From positions 1-64,000 of the forward strand of contig JAGCDJ010000043.1 in assembly GCA_017651185.1 (NCBI GenBank): a DNA stretch of 64,000 bases, read 5' to 3'. Below are positions 8,517-17,382 of this stretch, one piece after another; within the stretch, counting starts at the first letter, position 1, and the number at the start of each line of letters is the position of its first letter. The notes under the pieces are model-generated. The model was not told the DNA's origin and did not search any database. It saw nothing but the letters and a program-made list of their open reading frames with translations. The position numbers were made by a program, and so were the translations under genes. Source of the stretch: Bacteroidales bacterium. Its GTDB lineage: Bacteria; Bacteroidota; Bacteroidia; Bacteroidales; ML635J-15.

Positions 8517-10727
8517 ATGAACAGACTAAGATTTTTTGTGTTCGCTCTCGTATTAATGGCGGGAGCATTGGCAATGAGCGGTTGCGACAAGGACAAGCAA
8601 CCCCAAGTAAATACTATTGCTGCAACCGACATATCAACAACCTCGGCAAAACTTAACGCCGAGATTATAGACGAGGGTAGCGAGAAGGTTACCAACATGG
8701 GTTTCTATTACAGTACCGACAAGGAAATGGGCAACAAGCAGACCGTTCGCTACAACGGCTATGCTAACGGAGGAAAGTTTTCAACGTTCGCTTCCAATTT
8801 ACAACCGGCAACAACCTATTATTTCCAAGCATTTGCCGAAAACGGAAATGGCATCGGCGTGGGCGAAATTATGTCGTTTGCAACTACCAACGATGCACAG
8901 GGCGGCGGTTCGTCGGGCGGAGAACCCTCTGGCGGAGATACTCCGGCGCCTACGCAGGGACAACTGAACGGACATGCTTGGGTTGACTTGGGTTTGCCGT
9001 CGGGAACACGCTGGGCATCCTGCAACATGGGCGCAAACGCACCAGAACAGTACGGCGACTATTACGCTTGGGGCGAAACCGCAACCAAGGAAGTTTATGA
9101 CGCCACTACATATACCTATTCCGACAATCCCGAAACCCTGCCCGCAAGCGCCGATGCTGCATCGGTAGGTTGGGGTAGCGACTGGCGTATGCCTACACGC
9201 GAGGAGTTTCAGGAATTGCTCGATAATTGTACTCATACTTGGGCACTTAGGTACGGAGTAAAGGGATGTATGTTTACCGGCACAAACGGAAATTTCATAT
9301 TCTTGCCTGCGTCAGGTTCTCGCCTCGATGGTGACCTTAACTTCGACGGTACAAATGGTTGGTACAGGTCAAGTTCTCTCTACGCCGACTATACTTATTG
9401 CGCTTGGAGTCTTTATTTCAGTTCTGAATCATGCGTAATGTCAAGTTCGGGTAGCCGTGCCGAAGGTCAGGCAATTCGTCCTGTATATCGTCCCGACATT
9501 CCCCCTGCAACGGTTACCGTTACCTTCAATGCAAACGGCGGTAGCGGAACTATGGAACCGCAGACGTTTACAGTTGGCGTGGCACAGCAATTGAATGCCA
9601 ATGGTTTTACACGCAGCGGTTATTCGTTCTCGGGTTGGAACACCTCAGCCGATGGAACGGGAACTGCCTACTCCAACAGGCAGGAGATAACGGTTTCTGC
9701 AAATCTCACCTTGTATGCGCAGTGGACAGCCAATCCGGTTACGGTTACCTTCAATGCAAATGGCGGTAGCGGAACAATGTCGCCGCAAACATTCACCGTT
9801 GGCGTGGCTCAGCAATTGACTGCCAATAGTTTTACGCGCAGCGGATATTCGTTCTCGGGTTGGAATACTTCTGCCAACGGAAGCGGAACTTCGTATTCCG
9901 ACAGGCAGTCGATAACGATTTCCGCAGACATTACCTTGTATGCACAGTGGACATCCAATACTGTTACGGTTACTTTCAATGCCAACGGCGGTAGCGGAAC
10001 AATGTCGCCGCAAACATTTACCATCGGTGTCGCCCAAGCATTGACGGCAAATAGTTTTACACGTACCGACTATGTATTTTCGGGGTGGAACACCGCAGCT
10101 AATGGAAGCGGAACTTCGTATTCCGACAGGCAGTCGATAACAATTTCCTCTAATCTTACCTTGTATGCGCAATGGCGAGGAACAACCGGCACGTTGGACG
10201 GACACGACTGGGTTGACCTTGGACTTCCAAGCGGAATGAGATGGGCGACCTGCAACTTAGGCGCTGATAGTCCTACCGCATACGGCAACTATTACGCTTG
10301 GGGCGAAACCTCGCCGAAAACTACATACAACAGCAGTACCTATACATATAATGACAATCCAACTACGCTTCCTTCGAGTGCCGATGCTGCCACTGCCAAC
10401 TGGGGTTCTAACTGGCGTATGCCGACCAAAACCGAATTTGAAGAACTGAAGAACAATTGCGCGGTGACATGGACTACGCAAAGCGGTGTGAGTGGATTGT
10501 TATTTACTGGTACTAACGGCAATTCTATTTTCCTTCCAGCTGTTGGCGATAGTGGTGATAGCGGCATCTACACTCCCGGTGCAAGCGGCAATTACTGGTC
10601 TAGTTCGAACTTTACGTCCATGCCTGAATATGTATGGAGTTTCGGTTTCTTGTCGGACGGAACATACGATGTGTATATGGGTTCCCGCTATAACGGTTTT
10701 GCTGTCCGTGCGGTTTGCAACCAGTAG
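8517..10727 (+). CDS. Paralogous FISUMP / InlB B-repeat lipoprotein
   Basis: A 736-residue paralogue of the preceding gene, 33 bases downstream and probably cotranscribed. It has a lipoprotein signal (FALVLMAGALAMSGC), the same Fn3-like domain, a Gly/Ser-rich linker, a FISUMP domain at ~150-321, three B repeats (~331-552) and a second FISUMP domain (~560-736). The differing repeat number (three against four) and the blocks of near identity in the repeats suggest duplication followed by unequal exchange. Its GC content is more even than that of its neighbour. Surface role inferred only from architecture. Confidence 0.85.
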   Translation: MNRLRFFVFALVLMAGALAMSGCDKDKQPQVNTIAATDISTTSAKLNAEIIDEGSEKVTNMGFYYSTDKEMGNKQTVRYNGYANGGKFSTFASNLQPATTYYFQAFAENGNGIGVGEIMSFATTNDAQGGGSSGGEPSGGDTPAPTQGQLNGHAWVDLGLPSGTRWASCNMGANAPEQYGDYYAWGETATKEVYDATTYTYSDNPETLPASADAASVGWGSDWRMPTREEFQELLDNCTHTWALRYGVKGCMFTGTNGNFIFLPASGSRLDGDLNFDGTNGWYRSSSLYADYTYCAWSLYFSSESCVMSSSGSRAEGQAIRPVYRPDIPPATVTVTFNANGGSGTMEPQTFTVGVAQQLNANGFTRSGYSFSGWNTSADGTGTAYSNRQEITVSANLTLYAQWTANPVTVTFNANGGSGTMSPQTFTVGVAQQLTANSFTRSGYSFSGWNTSANGSGTSYSDRQSITISADITLYAQWTSNTVTVTFNANGGSGTMSPQTFTIGVAQALTANSFTRTDYVFSGWNTAANGSGTSYSDRQSITISSNLTLYAQWRGTTGTLDGHDWVDLGLPSGMRWATCNLGADSPTAYGNYYAWGETSPKTTYNSSTYTYNDNPTTLPSSADAATANWGSNWRMPTKTEFEELKNNCAVTWTTQSGVSGLLFTGTNGNSIFLPAVGDSGDSGIYTPGASGNYWSSSNFTSMPEYVWSFGFLSDGTYDVYMGSRYNGFAVRAVCNQ
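9511..10172 (+). repeat. Three in-frame InlB B-repeat units
   Basis: Copies begin near 9511, 9738 and 9961. Units two and three share long nucleotide blocks including ggcggtagcggaacaatgtc, indicating recent amplification or conversion. Confidence 0.8.
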
Positions 10728-10755
10728 CAGTTTTTTCGTATATCAATTATTATAT

Positions 10756-10791
10756 GTAGCGGTGCAATCTTTGTGCCGCTACAATTTTTTA
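10756..10791 (+). terminator. Intrinsic terminator after the FISUMP lipoproteins
   Basis: GTAGCGG and CCGCTAC form a 7-bp stem around a 13-base loop, followed by AATTTTTTATT. Confidence 0.75.
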
Positions 10792-10825
10792 TTACTTTTT
10801 TTCTTGCACATCAAAAAAATCATCG

Positions 10826-10833
10826 TACATTTG
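10826..10833 (+). promoter_or_regulatory. Promoter of the hydrogenase maturation pair
   Basis: TACATTTG with TTG at 10804-10806, 19 bases upstream; 76 bases before the ATG at 10910. Confidence 0.55.
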
Positions 10834-10909
10834 TCACCGAAATCTGCGGAAGGGATTTATCGCTTCCAAAGAGTTCCGAAATATTATCTAATTCAAAAGT
10901 AATGTACTG

Positions 10910-11158
10910 ATGGAGAAGAAAATTGGCACAATAAACATACTTATTACAGACACTAATGTCGTTGACGATGTCAACGCGCTGCTTAGTTCGTACGGCAGCA
11001 TAATATTGTCGCGCAACGGAATGCCACTGCGCGATGAGAATATTTCCATAATTACACTTGTGGTAAAGAGCGATGGCGATACAATAAATTCACTAACGGG
11101 AAAACTCGGTCGCCTAAAAGGATTAAAAGCGAAATCAACTTTAATAACAACAGCATAA
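10910..11158 (+). CDS. [FeFe]-hydrogenase system putative regulator (TM1266-type, ACT-like)
   Basis: An 82-residue protein with an ACT-like βαββαβ pattern (MEKKIGTINILITD, SIITLVVKSDGDTINSLTGK). It matches the small iron-only hydrogenase system regulator family, usually encoded beside hydEFG. It lies 13 bases upstream of hydG and is surely cotranscribed with it. The family is named for this association; its ligand and mechanism are not established. Confidence 0.8.
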   Translation: MEKKIGTINILITDTNVVDDVNALLSSYGSIILSRNGMPLRDENISIITLVVKSDGDTINSLTGKLGRLKGLKAKSTLITTA

Positions 11159-11171
11159 AAGAATAAATGAT

Positions 11172-12566
11172 ATGGACGAAAAATTTAAAAATTTCATTGA
11201 TAGAGAAAAACTCTATAACTTGGTAAACGGTAGCATTCCTACCGAACAGGAACTCGATGCAGTGCTTGCAAAGGCTCGCAAACTGAAAGGCTTGTCGCTC
11301 GAAGATGTGGCATTGCTTCTTCGTGTTACCGACCATGACCAGATACATAAGATAATGGAGACGGCTAAGTACGCCAAGGAAAGCATCTATGGCAAGCGTC
11401 TCGTTCTGTTTGCACCTATTTATACTGGTAATGTATGCGTGAACAACTGCGTATATTGCGCTTTCCGCCGCGATAACAAGGCCATCAAGCGTAAAGTCCT
11501 CACCATGGACGAAATCGAGCAGGAAACCAAGGTTCTGCTTCACGAAGGTCACAAGCGTGTACTGCTTATCTGCGGTGAGTCGCCACGCAACGACATCGAC
11601 TACTACTGCGAAGCAATCCGCCGTACCTACGCTGCACGCGACAACGGCAACTACATCCGCCGTATCAATGTCGAACTTGCTCCGTTGACAATCGAAGAAT
11701 TCAAGCGCTTGAAAGCAGAGAAAATTGGAACATACGTTTGCTTCCAGGAAACTTACGACCCGGTTGCTTACAAGGAATTCCACCCGGCAGGCACACCAAA
11801 GGCCGACTACCTCAACCGTCTGACCGTTATGGACCGCGCTATGGAAGGCGGAATCAACGATGTTGGTCTTGGAGTTCTCTTCGGTCTTGTTGACTATCGT
11901 TTCGAAATTTTGGCAATAATGGAACACGCCGCTCACTTGGAGAAAGTTTTCGGTTGCGGACCTCATACAGTAAGTTTCCCGCGTATCGAACCTGCCGACG
12001 GCGTAGAATTCACCAACCATATTCCAAATCCGGTTTCCGATTTCGACTTCAAGAAGATTATCGCAATTATCCGTATAGCAATGCCTTATACTGGTATTAT
12101 CCTCAGCACACGCGAAAACGATGAGATGCGTAAGGAGCTTATCGAGTACGGTGTAAGCCAGATTTCGGCAGGTTCGCGTACCAACCCAGGCGCATATAGC
12201 GAAGAGGAAGAAGGTACTGGCAGCCAGTTCTCGCTTGGCGACCACAGAACTATGGACGATGTGATTTCCAATATGATTGACGGCGGATATATTCCTTCGT
12301 TCTGCACAGGTTGCTACCGTAAGGGTAGAGTAGGAGCCGACTTTATGGACTTGGCAAAGCCGGGACTTATCAAGCAGTTCTGCATGCCTAATGGAATTTT
12401 CACCTTCAACGAATACCTCAACGATTTTGCATCACCCGAAACAAAGGCAAAAGGCAAGGCTTTGATAAAGAAGCTTGTCGCTGAAGTTGAAAGCCAGAAA
12501 CTGAAAGACACCATCAACGAAAACCTTGAAAAAATTGATGGCGGCGAAAGAGACATTTATCTGTAA
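11172..12566 (+). CDS. hydG: [FeFe]-hydrogenase H-cluster maturase HydG
   Basis: HydG is a radical SAM tyrosine lyase that makes the CO and cyanide ligands of the hydrogenase H-cluster. The 464-residue length is typical. The SAM cluster motif CVNNCVYCAF has cysteines at 89, 93 and 96. The HydG-specific auxiliary cluster motif C-x2-C-x22-C is intact (cysteines near 378, 381 and 404), which separates it from the related thiamine enzyme ThiH. HydE, HydF and the hydrogenase itself are not in this window, so they must be encoded elsewhere if the system works. Confidence 0.95.
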   Translation: MDEKFKNFIDREKLYNLVNGSIPTEQELDAVLAKARKLKGLSLEDVALLLRVTDHDQIHKIMETAKYAKESIYGKRLVLFAPIYTGNVCVNNCVYCAFRRDNKAIKRKVLTMDEIEQETKVLLHEGHKRVLLICGESPRNDIDYYCEAIRRTYAARDNGNYIRRINVELAPLTIEEFKRLKAEKIGTYVCFQETYDPVAYKEFHPAGTPKADYLNRLTVMDRAMEGGINDVGLGVLFGLVDYRFEILAIMEHAAHLEKVFGCGPHTVSFPRIEPADGVEFTNHIPNPVSDFDFKKIIAIIRIAMPYTGIILSTRENDEMRKELIEYGVSQISAGSRTNPGAYSEEEEGTGSQFSLGDHRTMDDVISNMIDGGYIPSFCTGCYRKGRVGADFMDLAKPGLIKQFCMPNGIFTFNEYLNDFASPETKAKGKALIKKLVAEVESQKLKDTINENLEKIDGGERDIYL

Positions 12567-12591
12567 AAAAGTTTTTTGAAATATTTGTAAC

Positions 12592-12619
12592 AAAAAAGCG
12601 GCTTCGGTCGCTTTTTTTT
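12592..12619 (+). terminator. Terminator after hydG with a TTCG tetraloop
   Basis: Stem AAAAAAGCGGC / GTCGCTTTTTT around TTCG, followed directly by a T-run. C(UUCG)G is an especially stable RNA loop. Confidence 0.9.
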
Positions 12620-12626
12620 ATTTTTG
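12619..12626 (+). promoter_or_regulatory. -7 box for the DUF4932-like gene
   Basis: TATTTTTG, 36 bases before the ATG at 12663 and abutting the preceding terminator. Confidence 0.6.
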
Positions 12627-12662
12627 CAGTTACAAATTATGTATGAGAAATTTTCTATAACA

Positions 12663-14072
12663 ATGAAAAGGCGATTGGTTATCTTTATCTGTGGCATATT
12701 TTCCATATTGACTACTTTCTCGCAAACTCCTGTATCTGTTCAGTTTGATGAATGCGTTGATTTGATGTCTGCGGTATGGCGACTTTCTGGGTCGGGCGAA
12801 TATAATATGTGCAAGATTCCACAATATGCGCACGACTTCGATTCTGTTTTTGTACAGTTCAAGGAACACAAGGTTGTGCAAATGGCTAGGCAGTACAAAC
12901 AGGAATCGGGAATTTCGTACGATGCTGTTGCCTCATACGGTTTGCACCTAGATGTGAATGCTGATGGAAAGGTCGTGTTGGATGACAATTTTAAGGAAGG
13001 TGGTGATGTCTCTTTCGACCGTTGGTCGGATCAGCAGAAAAAGGATTTCTTGGAACCATTGAACGATTTTTATCACAGTGCCAAGTTCCACGATTGGTAC
13101 ATGTCGCAAAAGGATTTGTATGCACAGGTAGAGGATGCTTTCGATGCAATAAACCAGAATGTTGACTACAACTGGTTTGGTGTTTACTTCGGTCCACAAG
13201 GCAACAGCCAGTTCCGTATTGTGCTTAGTTTGCTGGTTGGTCCGCAGAACTATGGATGCAGTGCCCAAATGAAAGACGGAAGCATTGTGTTGAGTCCAGT
13301 TATAGGATGTTGCCAGCTTGATGGAAACGGAAAGGTGTTTTTCGATGCTAAAATGGTGTTGCCAATTGTTATTCACGAGTTCTGTCATCATTATTGCAAC
13401 CCATTGAACAGCCAGTTCTGGTCGTTGATGGAACAGTCGTCAGAAAAGGTTTTCAAGGAAAAAAGAGATCAATTGAAGAAATCGGCTTACGGTTCGGCAT
13501 TGACAATGATGAATGAAACTTTTGTGCGTTCATCTGTCATTCGATATATGAAAACGCATTATCCACAAGTTGTTGAATCTGATCTTGTTAAGGAAGAGGA
13601 AAAGCAAGGGTTTATTCTTACGCAGACACTATGCGATGCACTTAAGCAATATGAACAAAATCGTAGCGATTATGCTACAATGTCCGATTTTATGCCTGCT
13701 TTGGCAAAAGCCGTAAAAGACTTTGATTTAAAGCGATACAAAAAGGTGCAGGAAAAATTGGCGAAACTGAATGCAACCTATAAGGTGAACATTAAGAATG
13801 GAGCAACGAATGTTCCATCGGGCAATTTTACGGTAGTCATTAAGTTCTCCAAACCGATGAGGGAAGGTATTGCTTTGTATTTGAGTTCTACCGGGGCTGA
13901 TTTCCCAACTTTCAAGGGCTACAAATGGACAGATGACAAAACATTGACGGTCGATTTCTTCTTGGAGCCAGCCCACAAATATGGATTTACTGTTTTTGGA
14001 GAATCGTTCTACACCAAAGATGGTCATACTGCTGGCGAAAACCAAGAAATCAATTTTACTACGGCAGATTAA
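12663..14072 (+). CDS. Secreted putative zinc metalloprotease (DUF4932-like)
   Basis: The ATG at 12663 starts a clear signal peptide (MKRRLVIFICGIFSILTTFS), giving 469 residues; the earlier in-frame ATG at 12639 would put extra residues before it. A zinc-protease-like motif, VIHEFCHHYCNP (HExxH form), lies near residue 238, fitting DUF4932-type proteins. The last ~100 residues (ATNVPSGNFTVVIKFSKPM) resemble a bacterial Ig-like domain. It should be exported, perhaps acting on extracellular protein. The substrate is unknown, and neighbours give no clue. Confidence 0.7.
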   Translation: MKRRLVIFICGIFSILTTFSQTPVSVQFDECVDLMSAVWRLSGSGEYNMCKIPQYAHDFDSVFVQFKEHKVVQMARQYKQESGISYDAVASYGLHLDVNADGKVVLDDNFKEGGDVSFDRWSDQQKKDFLEPLNDFYHSAKFHDWYMSQKDLYAQVEDAFDAINQNVDYNWFGVYFGPQGNSQFRIVLSLLVGPQNYGCSAQMKDGSIVLSPVIGCCQLDGNGKVFFDAKMVLPIVIHEFCHHYCNPLNSQFWSLMEQSSEKVFKEKRDQLKKSAYGSALTMMNETFVRSSVIRYMKTHYPQVVESDLVKEEEKQGFILTQTLCDALKQYEQNRSDYATMSDFMPALAKAVKDFDLKRYKKVQEKLAKLNATYKVNIKNGATNVPSGNFTVVIKFSKPMREGIALYLSSTGADFPTFKGYKWTDDKTLTVDFFLEPAHKYGFTVFGESFYTKDGHTAGENQEINFTTAD

Positions 14073-14088
14073 TCGAAAAGCATACTAA

Positions 14089-14583
14089 TCAAAGTATCTT
14101 CAGCGCTATTGCTGCGCACGCTTCAGCATCTGCAAGGGCGTGATGGTGATTTTCGAGCACATATCCGCATGCTTCCGAAACGGTATGCAGTTGATGGTTT
14201 GGTAGCGTTTTCCCGAAATACTTGCGTGCAGCTCTGCAGGTACATTTGAATTCGTAGTCGGGGTAGGTCATGCGGTAGGTTTGGAATACTGCTTTCAGGC
14301 AACCTTCGTCAAAAGGACTGTTGTGGGCGACAAGCGTAAGTCCTTCAATTTTTGGTTCTATTTGTTTCCAGACATCGGGAAAAATTGGAGCATTGTCGGT
14401 GTCTTGGTGTCCGAGTCCATGGACGCGCTGACAAAACCAAGAGTAGTAGTTTGGCTCTGGTTTTATGAGACTGTAGAACGAATCGCAGATTTCTCCGTTG
14501 CGGACAATTACAATACCAACGCTGCATACGCTGCTGCAGTTTCCGTTGGCGGTCTCGAAATCTATGGCTGCAAAATCCTGCAT
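14089..14583 (-). CDS. DnaQ-like 3'-5' exonuclease
   Basis: A 164-residue protein starting MQDFAAIDFETANG, the ExoI motif (DFE) of the DEDD family. VAHNSPFDEGCL gives ExoII, and HHALADAEACA gives ExoIII with its catalytic His and Asp (DEDDh). It degrades single-stranded 3' ends, either as a free-standing epsilon-like proofreader or in RNA turnover; the sequence does not decide. The start at 14583 is preferred over upstream options because a -7 box lies just 11 bases upstream. Confidence 0.88.
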   Translation of the reverse strand: MQDFAAIDFETANGNCSSVCSVGIVIVRNGEICDSFYSLIKPEPNYYSWFCQRVHGLGHQDTDNAPIFPDVWKQIEPKIEGLTLVAHNSPFDEGCLKAVFQTYRMTYPDYEFKCTCRAARKYFGKTLPNHQLHTVSEACGYVLENHHHALADAEACAAIALKIL

Positions 14584-14594
14584 AATTTTTTTCG

Positions 14595-14602
14595 CAAAGA
14601 TA
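14595..14602 (-). promoter_or_regulatory. -7 box for the exonuclease gene
   Basis: TATCTTTG on the minus strand, 11 bases upstream of the ATG, so the 5' leader would be only a few bases. Confidence 0.55.
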
Positions 14603-14695
14603 TGATTAGTATGTGAAATATTATGTCGTATCTTTTTGTTTGGCGAAAAATTAATACACATGGAAATAGGTTAAGAAAAAAACGTTAATTTTGCA

Positions 14696-14703
14696 CGACT
14701 TTT
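14696..14703 (+). promoter_or_regulatory. -7 box for the sulfonolipid-type gene cluster
   Basis: TAATTTTG, 77 bases before the ATG at 14781; the only good promoter seen ahead of 14781-18361. Confidence 0.6.
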
Positions 14704-14780
14704 TGCAGATGTTACGGGGTTCTTCATTTGCACAAAGTCAGATTGATTTTAAATAAATTAGCGAACCCAACATATTGTTT

Positions 14781-16043
14781 ATGAAAGACATATTTGAAAG
14801 AATTCACGAGTCTTCGGGCGGTCCGCTCGGACAGTACAGAGAAAAATTTGAGGGATATTACACATTTCCGAAATTGGAAGGTGAAATTGGTCCTCACATG
14901 ATGTTCAACGGCAGGGAAGTTTTGTGCTGGAGTTTGAACAATTATCTTGGTTTGGCAAATCATCCTGCAGTTCGCAAGGCCGATGCCGATGGCGCTGCTA
15001 AGTGGGGTTTGGCTTATCCTATGGGTAGCCGTATGCTTACAGGTCACACTGCTTTGCACGAAAAACTTGAACGCGAACTCGCTGACTTCGAAAAGAAGGA
15101 AGCTGCTTTCCAGATGAACTTTGGTTATCAGGGTATAGTTTCTGTAATCGACAGCCTTATGACTCGTCACGATGTCATAGTTTTCGATGCTGAGGCACAC
15201 GCTTGTCTGCTCGATGGAAAACGCTTGCATATTGGTAAGTCGTTCTCGTACAAGCACAACGATATAGAGAGCTGCGAAAAGAAATTGCAGGTTGCTTGCA
15301 AAATTGCCGATGAACAGGGTGGCGGCGTATTGCTTATTACCGAAGGCGTTTACGGTATGACCGGCGCTCTTGGTATTCTCGACCAGATTGTTGCCTTGAA
15401 GAAGAAATACAATTTCCGTATCCTTATTGACGATGCTCACGGCTTTGGCGTTATGGGCGAACACGGACGCGGTACTTCGGAGCACTTCAACGTAATGGAC
15501 GACATCGACATTTACATTGGCGCTTACGCAAAATCAATGGCTTGTATCGGTGGTTTCGTTGCATCAAAGAAGTATATCATTGATTTCCTACGCTACAACA
15601 TGCGTTCACAGATTTACGCAAAGGCACTTCCGATGCCAATAGTTGAAGGCTGCTTGAAGCGTCTCGAAATCATTCGCAGTGCCGAAGGTGATGAACTCCG
15701 CAAGAAATTGTGGACTGTAACCCGTCGTCTGCAGGAAGGTTTCCGCAACCTCGGATTCACTATCGGTCCAGCAGAGGCATGTGTAACACCAGTTCATATT
15801 AAGGGTGGCGTAAATCAGGCAGTTAATATGGCATACGACCTGCGTGAAAACTACAGAATTTTCTGTTCAATAGTAACTTATCCTGTAATTCCTGTCGGAA
15901 TGATTATTTTCCGTATTATCCCGACCGCTGTTCACAGCATCGAGGATGTTGACTATACTTTGAATGCATTCAAGGAAATAAAGGAAAAACTTGAAAGTGG
16001 TAAGTATGATGCACCTGCTCCAATGATTAATTTCTCAAAGTAG
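14781..16043 (+). CDS. PLP-dependent alpha-oxoamine synthase, probable cysteate fatty acyltransferase
   Basis: This 420-residue fold-type I PLP enzyme has the family's key parts: AEAHACLLDG (stacking His), DDAHGFGVMGEHGRGT (Asp binding the PLP nitrogen) and AYAKSMACIGG with the Schiff-base Lys near 251. Such enzymes condense an acyl thioester with an amino acid, as in serine palmitoyltransferase. The sequence (start MKDIFERIHESSGGPLGQY) resembles the flavobacterial type linked to sulfonolipids more than the Bacteroides sphingolipid enzyme as I recall it. With the next gene a likely cysteate synthase, making 3-ketocapnine from cysteate is the best inference. Serine palmitoyltransferase is the alternative. 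Confidence 0.65.
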   Translation: MKDIFERIHESSGGPLGQYREKFEGYYTFPKLEGEIGPHMMFNGREVLCWSLNNYLGLANHPAVRKADADGAAKWGLAYPMGSRMLTGHTALHEKLERELADFEKKEAAFQMNFGYQGIVSVIDSLMTRHDVIVFDAEAHACLLDGKRLHIGKSFSYKHNDIESCEKKLQVACKIADEQGGGVLLITEGVYGMTGALGILDQIVALKKKYNFRILIDDAHGFGVMGEHGRGTSEHFNVMDDIDIYIGAYAKSMACIGGFVASKKYIIDFLRYNMRSQIYAKALPMPIVEGCLKRLEIIRSAEGDELRKKLWTVTRRLQEGFRNLGFTIGPAEACVTPVHIKGGVNQAVNMAYDLRENYRIFCSIVTYPVIPVGMIIFRIIPTAVHSIEDVDYTLNAFKEIKEKLESGKYDAPAPMINFSK

Positions 16044-16079
16044 GGCAGATGTTAGAGTAATTGAAATAATAAAATACGG

Positions 16080-16110
16080 GGAAAAGTGTTCGGATTCCGA
16101 ATGCTTTTCC
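16080..16110 (+). promoter_or_regulatory. Strong RNA hairpin between the two sulfonolipid genes
   Basis: GGAAAAG/CTTTTCC and TTCGG/CCGAA stems are separated by a TG/TG internal mismatch and closed by an ATT loop. No T-run follows, so it is not a standard terminator. It may be a processing or mRNA-stability element setting the ratio of the two enzymes. Confidence 0.5.
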
Positions 16111-16131
16111 TGCTTTAAAAGCATTAAGACT

Positions 16132-17352
16132 ATGAAATACAACCTGATTTGCAAAAAGTGTGGCGCTGTAATAAATAATTTCGCAGAATGGTTTGAAAAT
16201 GACCAACTTTGCCCTAAGTGCGGAAGCAATCATGTGGAGGTAAAATACGATGCCGACTATTCGAAACTTCCCGCGTTGTACAATGGCAAGCCCGAAAGTT
16301 TCTGGCATTACTTCGATTTCTTGCCTCTCGAAGACAAGAAGAATATAGTAAGTTTTGGCGAAGGCGCTATTCCTGTCGAACACTGGGAGTTTCTCGACCG
16401 CGTTGCAAAGGAAAAGTACGGAATCGACTGCAAGGCATACGTTTACCGTAATGACCTTAACGGAGGAACCAACACTTTCAAGGACGTTGCTGCTTCTTTG
16501 GCCGCTTCGCTTTTCAAGGAGAATGGTGTAAAGGAATATTGTCTTGCATCGAGCGGAAATACAGCTACTGCATACAGCAAGTATCTGGCTAAGGCAGGCG
16601 TTAAGTTCGATATTTTTGTTCCAGAATGCGTTTGCAAGGATACTGCCGACGAGATTCGCTCTCTTGGACAGAACTTGGTAGTTTGCGAAGGCGACTACGG
16701 CGCAGCCAAGAAAGTTGCCGCTAACTTCCACAAGGAGCAGAAGGTTATGATTTCGGCAGGTAATATCGACCCGATACGTGTTGAAGCAAAGAAGACTATG
16801 GTGTTTGAGTTTATGCGTCAACTTGGCAAGATGCCCGATGTATATGTTCAGGCAGTTGCTGGAGGAACAGGACCTATTGCACTCGACAAGGGCGTACGTG
16901 AGATATGCGACAAGTATCCCGAAGTTAAGTTGCCGCGCATGATTTTGGTTCAGCAGGACACTTGCGATCCGATGGTTCAGGGTTGGGAGCGTGCCGTAAA
17001 GAGCAATTTTGCAGAAGGTTACGAAAAGGATTATCCTGTAATCGACAATCCGCAGACAAAGGTTTCGATACTTTCGGCTGGAAATCCGGGTATGTACCCG
17101 TTGGTGGCTCCGATAGTACGCAAGAGCGACGGTTATTTTGTTCGCGTTAAGGAGTCGGAACTTGTCGATTATGCAAGTATTGCAAAGGATGAGAAGAACG
17201 TTTACTTCGGTCCTGCAGGTGCAGTTTGCTTTGCCGGATTCTACAAGGCGCTCGAGGAAGGTCGTATCAGAAATGGTGAAACCGTTCTCATAAATACTGG
17301 CGAAGGTGCTGCTCGCGCAAAGGATTTCAAGGCCGCTGTTGACAAAAAATAA
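16132..17352 (+). CDS. Threonine-synthase-like PLP enzyme, probable cysteate synthase
   Basis: A 406-residue fold-type II PLP enzyme. An N-terminal zinc ribbon (cysteines 7, 10, 27 and 30) precedes the catalytic domain, whose PLP lysine is in NGGTNTFKDVAA (Lys ~117) and whose phosphate loop is SSGNTATAYS. Threonine synthase and cysteate synthase share this fold; cysteate synthase makes cysteate from phosphoserine and sulfite. Position directly after the acyltransferase, and before an SDR reductase, argues for cysteate synthase in a capnine/sulfonolipid route. No hom or thrB gene is near, as would be expected for threonine synthesis. Sequence alone does not exclude threonine synthase. Confidence 0.6.
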   Translation: MKYNLICKKCGAVINNFAEWFENDQLCPKCGSNHVEVKYDADYSKLPALYNGKPESFWHYFDFLPLEDKKNIVSFGEGAIPVEHWEFLDRVAKEKYGIDCKAYVYRNDLNGGTNTFKDVAASLAASLFKENGVKEYCLASSGNTATAYSKYLAKAGVKFDIFVPECVCKDTADEIRSLGQNLVVCEGDYGAAKKVAANFHKEQKVMISAGNIDPIRVEAKKTMVFEFMRQLGKMPDVYVQAVAGGTGPIALDKGVREICDKYPEVKLPRMILVQQDTCDPMVQGWERAVKSNFAEGYEKDYPVIDNPQTKVSILSAGNPGMYPLVAPIVRKSDGYFVRVKESELVDYASIAKDEKNVYFGPAGAVCFAGFYKALEEGRIRNGETVLINTGEGAARAKDFKAAVDKK

Positions 17353-17382
17353 AAACGAATCAAAATGTTACATTTAGGGACC

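Noticed and set aside
11052..12245. 397-codon open frame antisense to hydG
   Set aside because: HydG on the plus strand has all catalytic motifs; the antisense frame shows no recognisable family.
14724..15485. 253-codon frame antisense to the alpha-oxoamine synthase
   Set aside because: Shadow frame opposite a conserved PLP enzyme; no promoter or domain.
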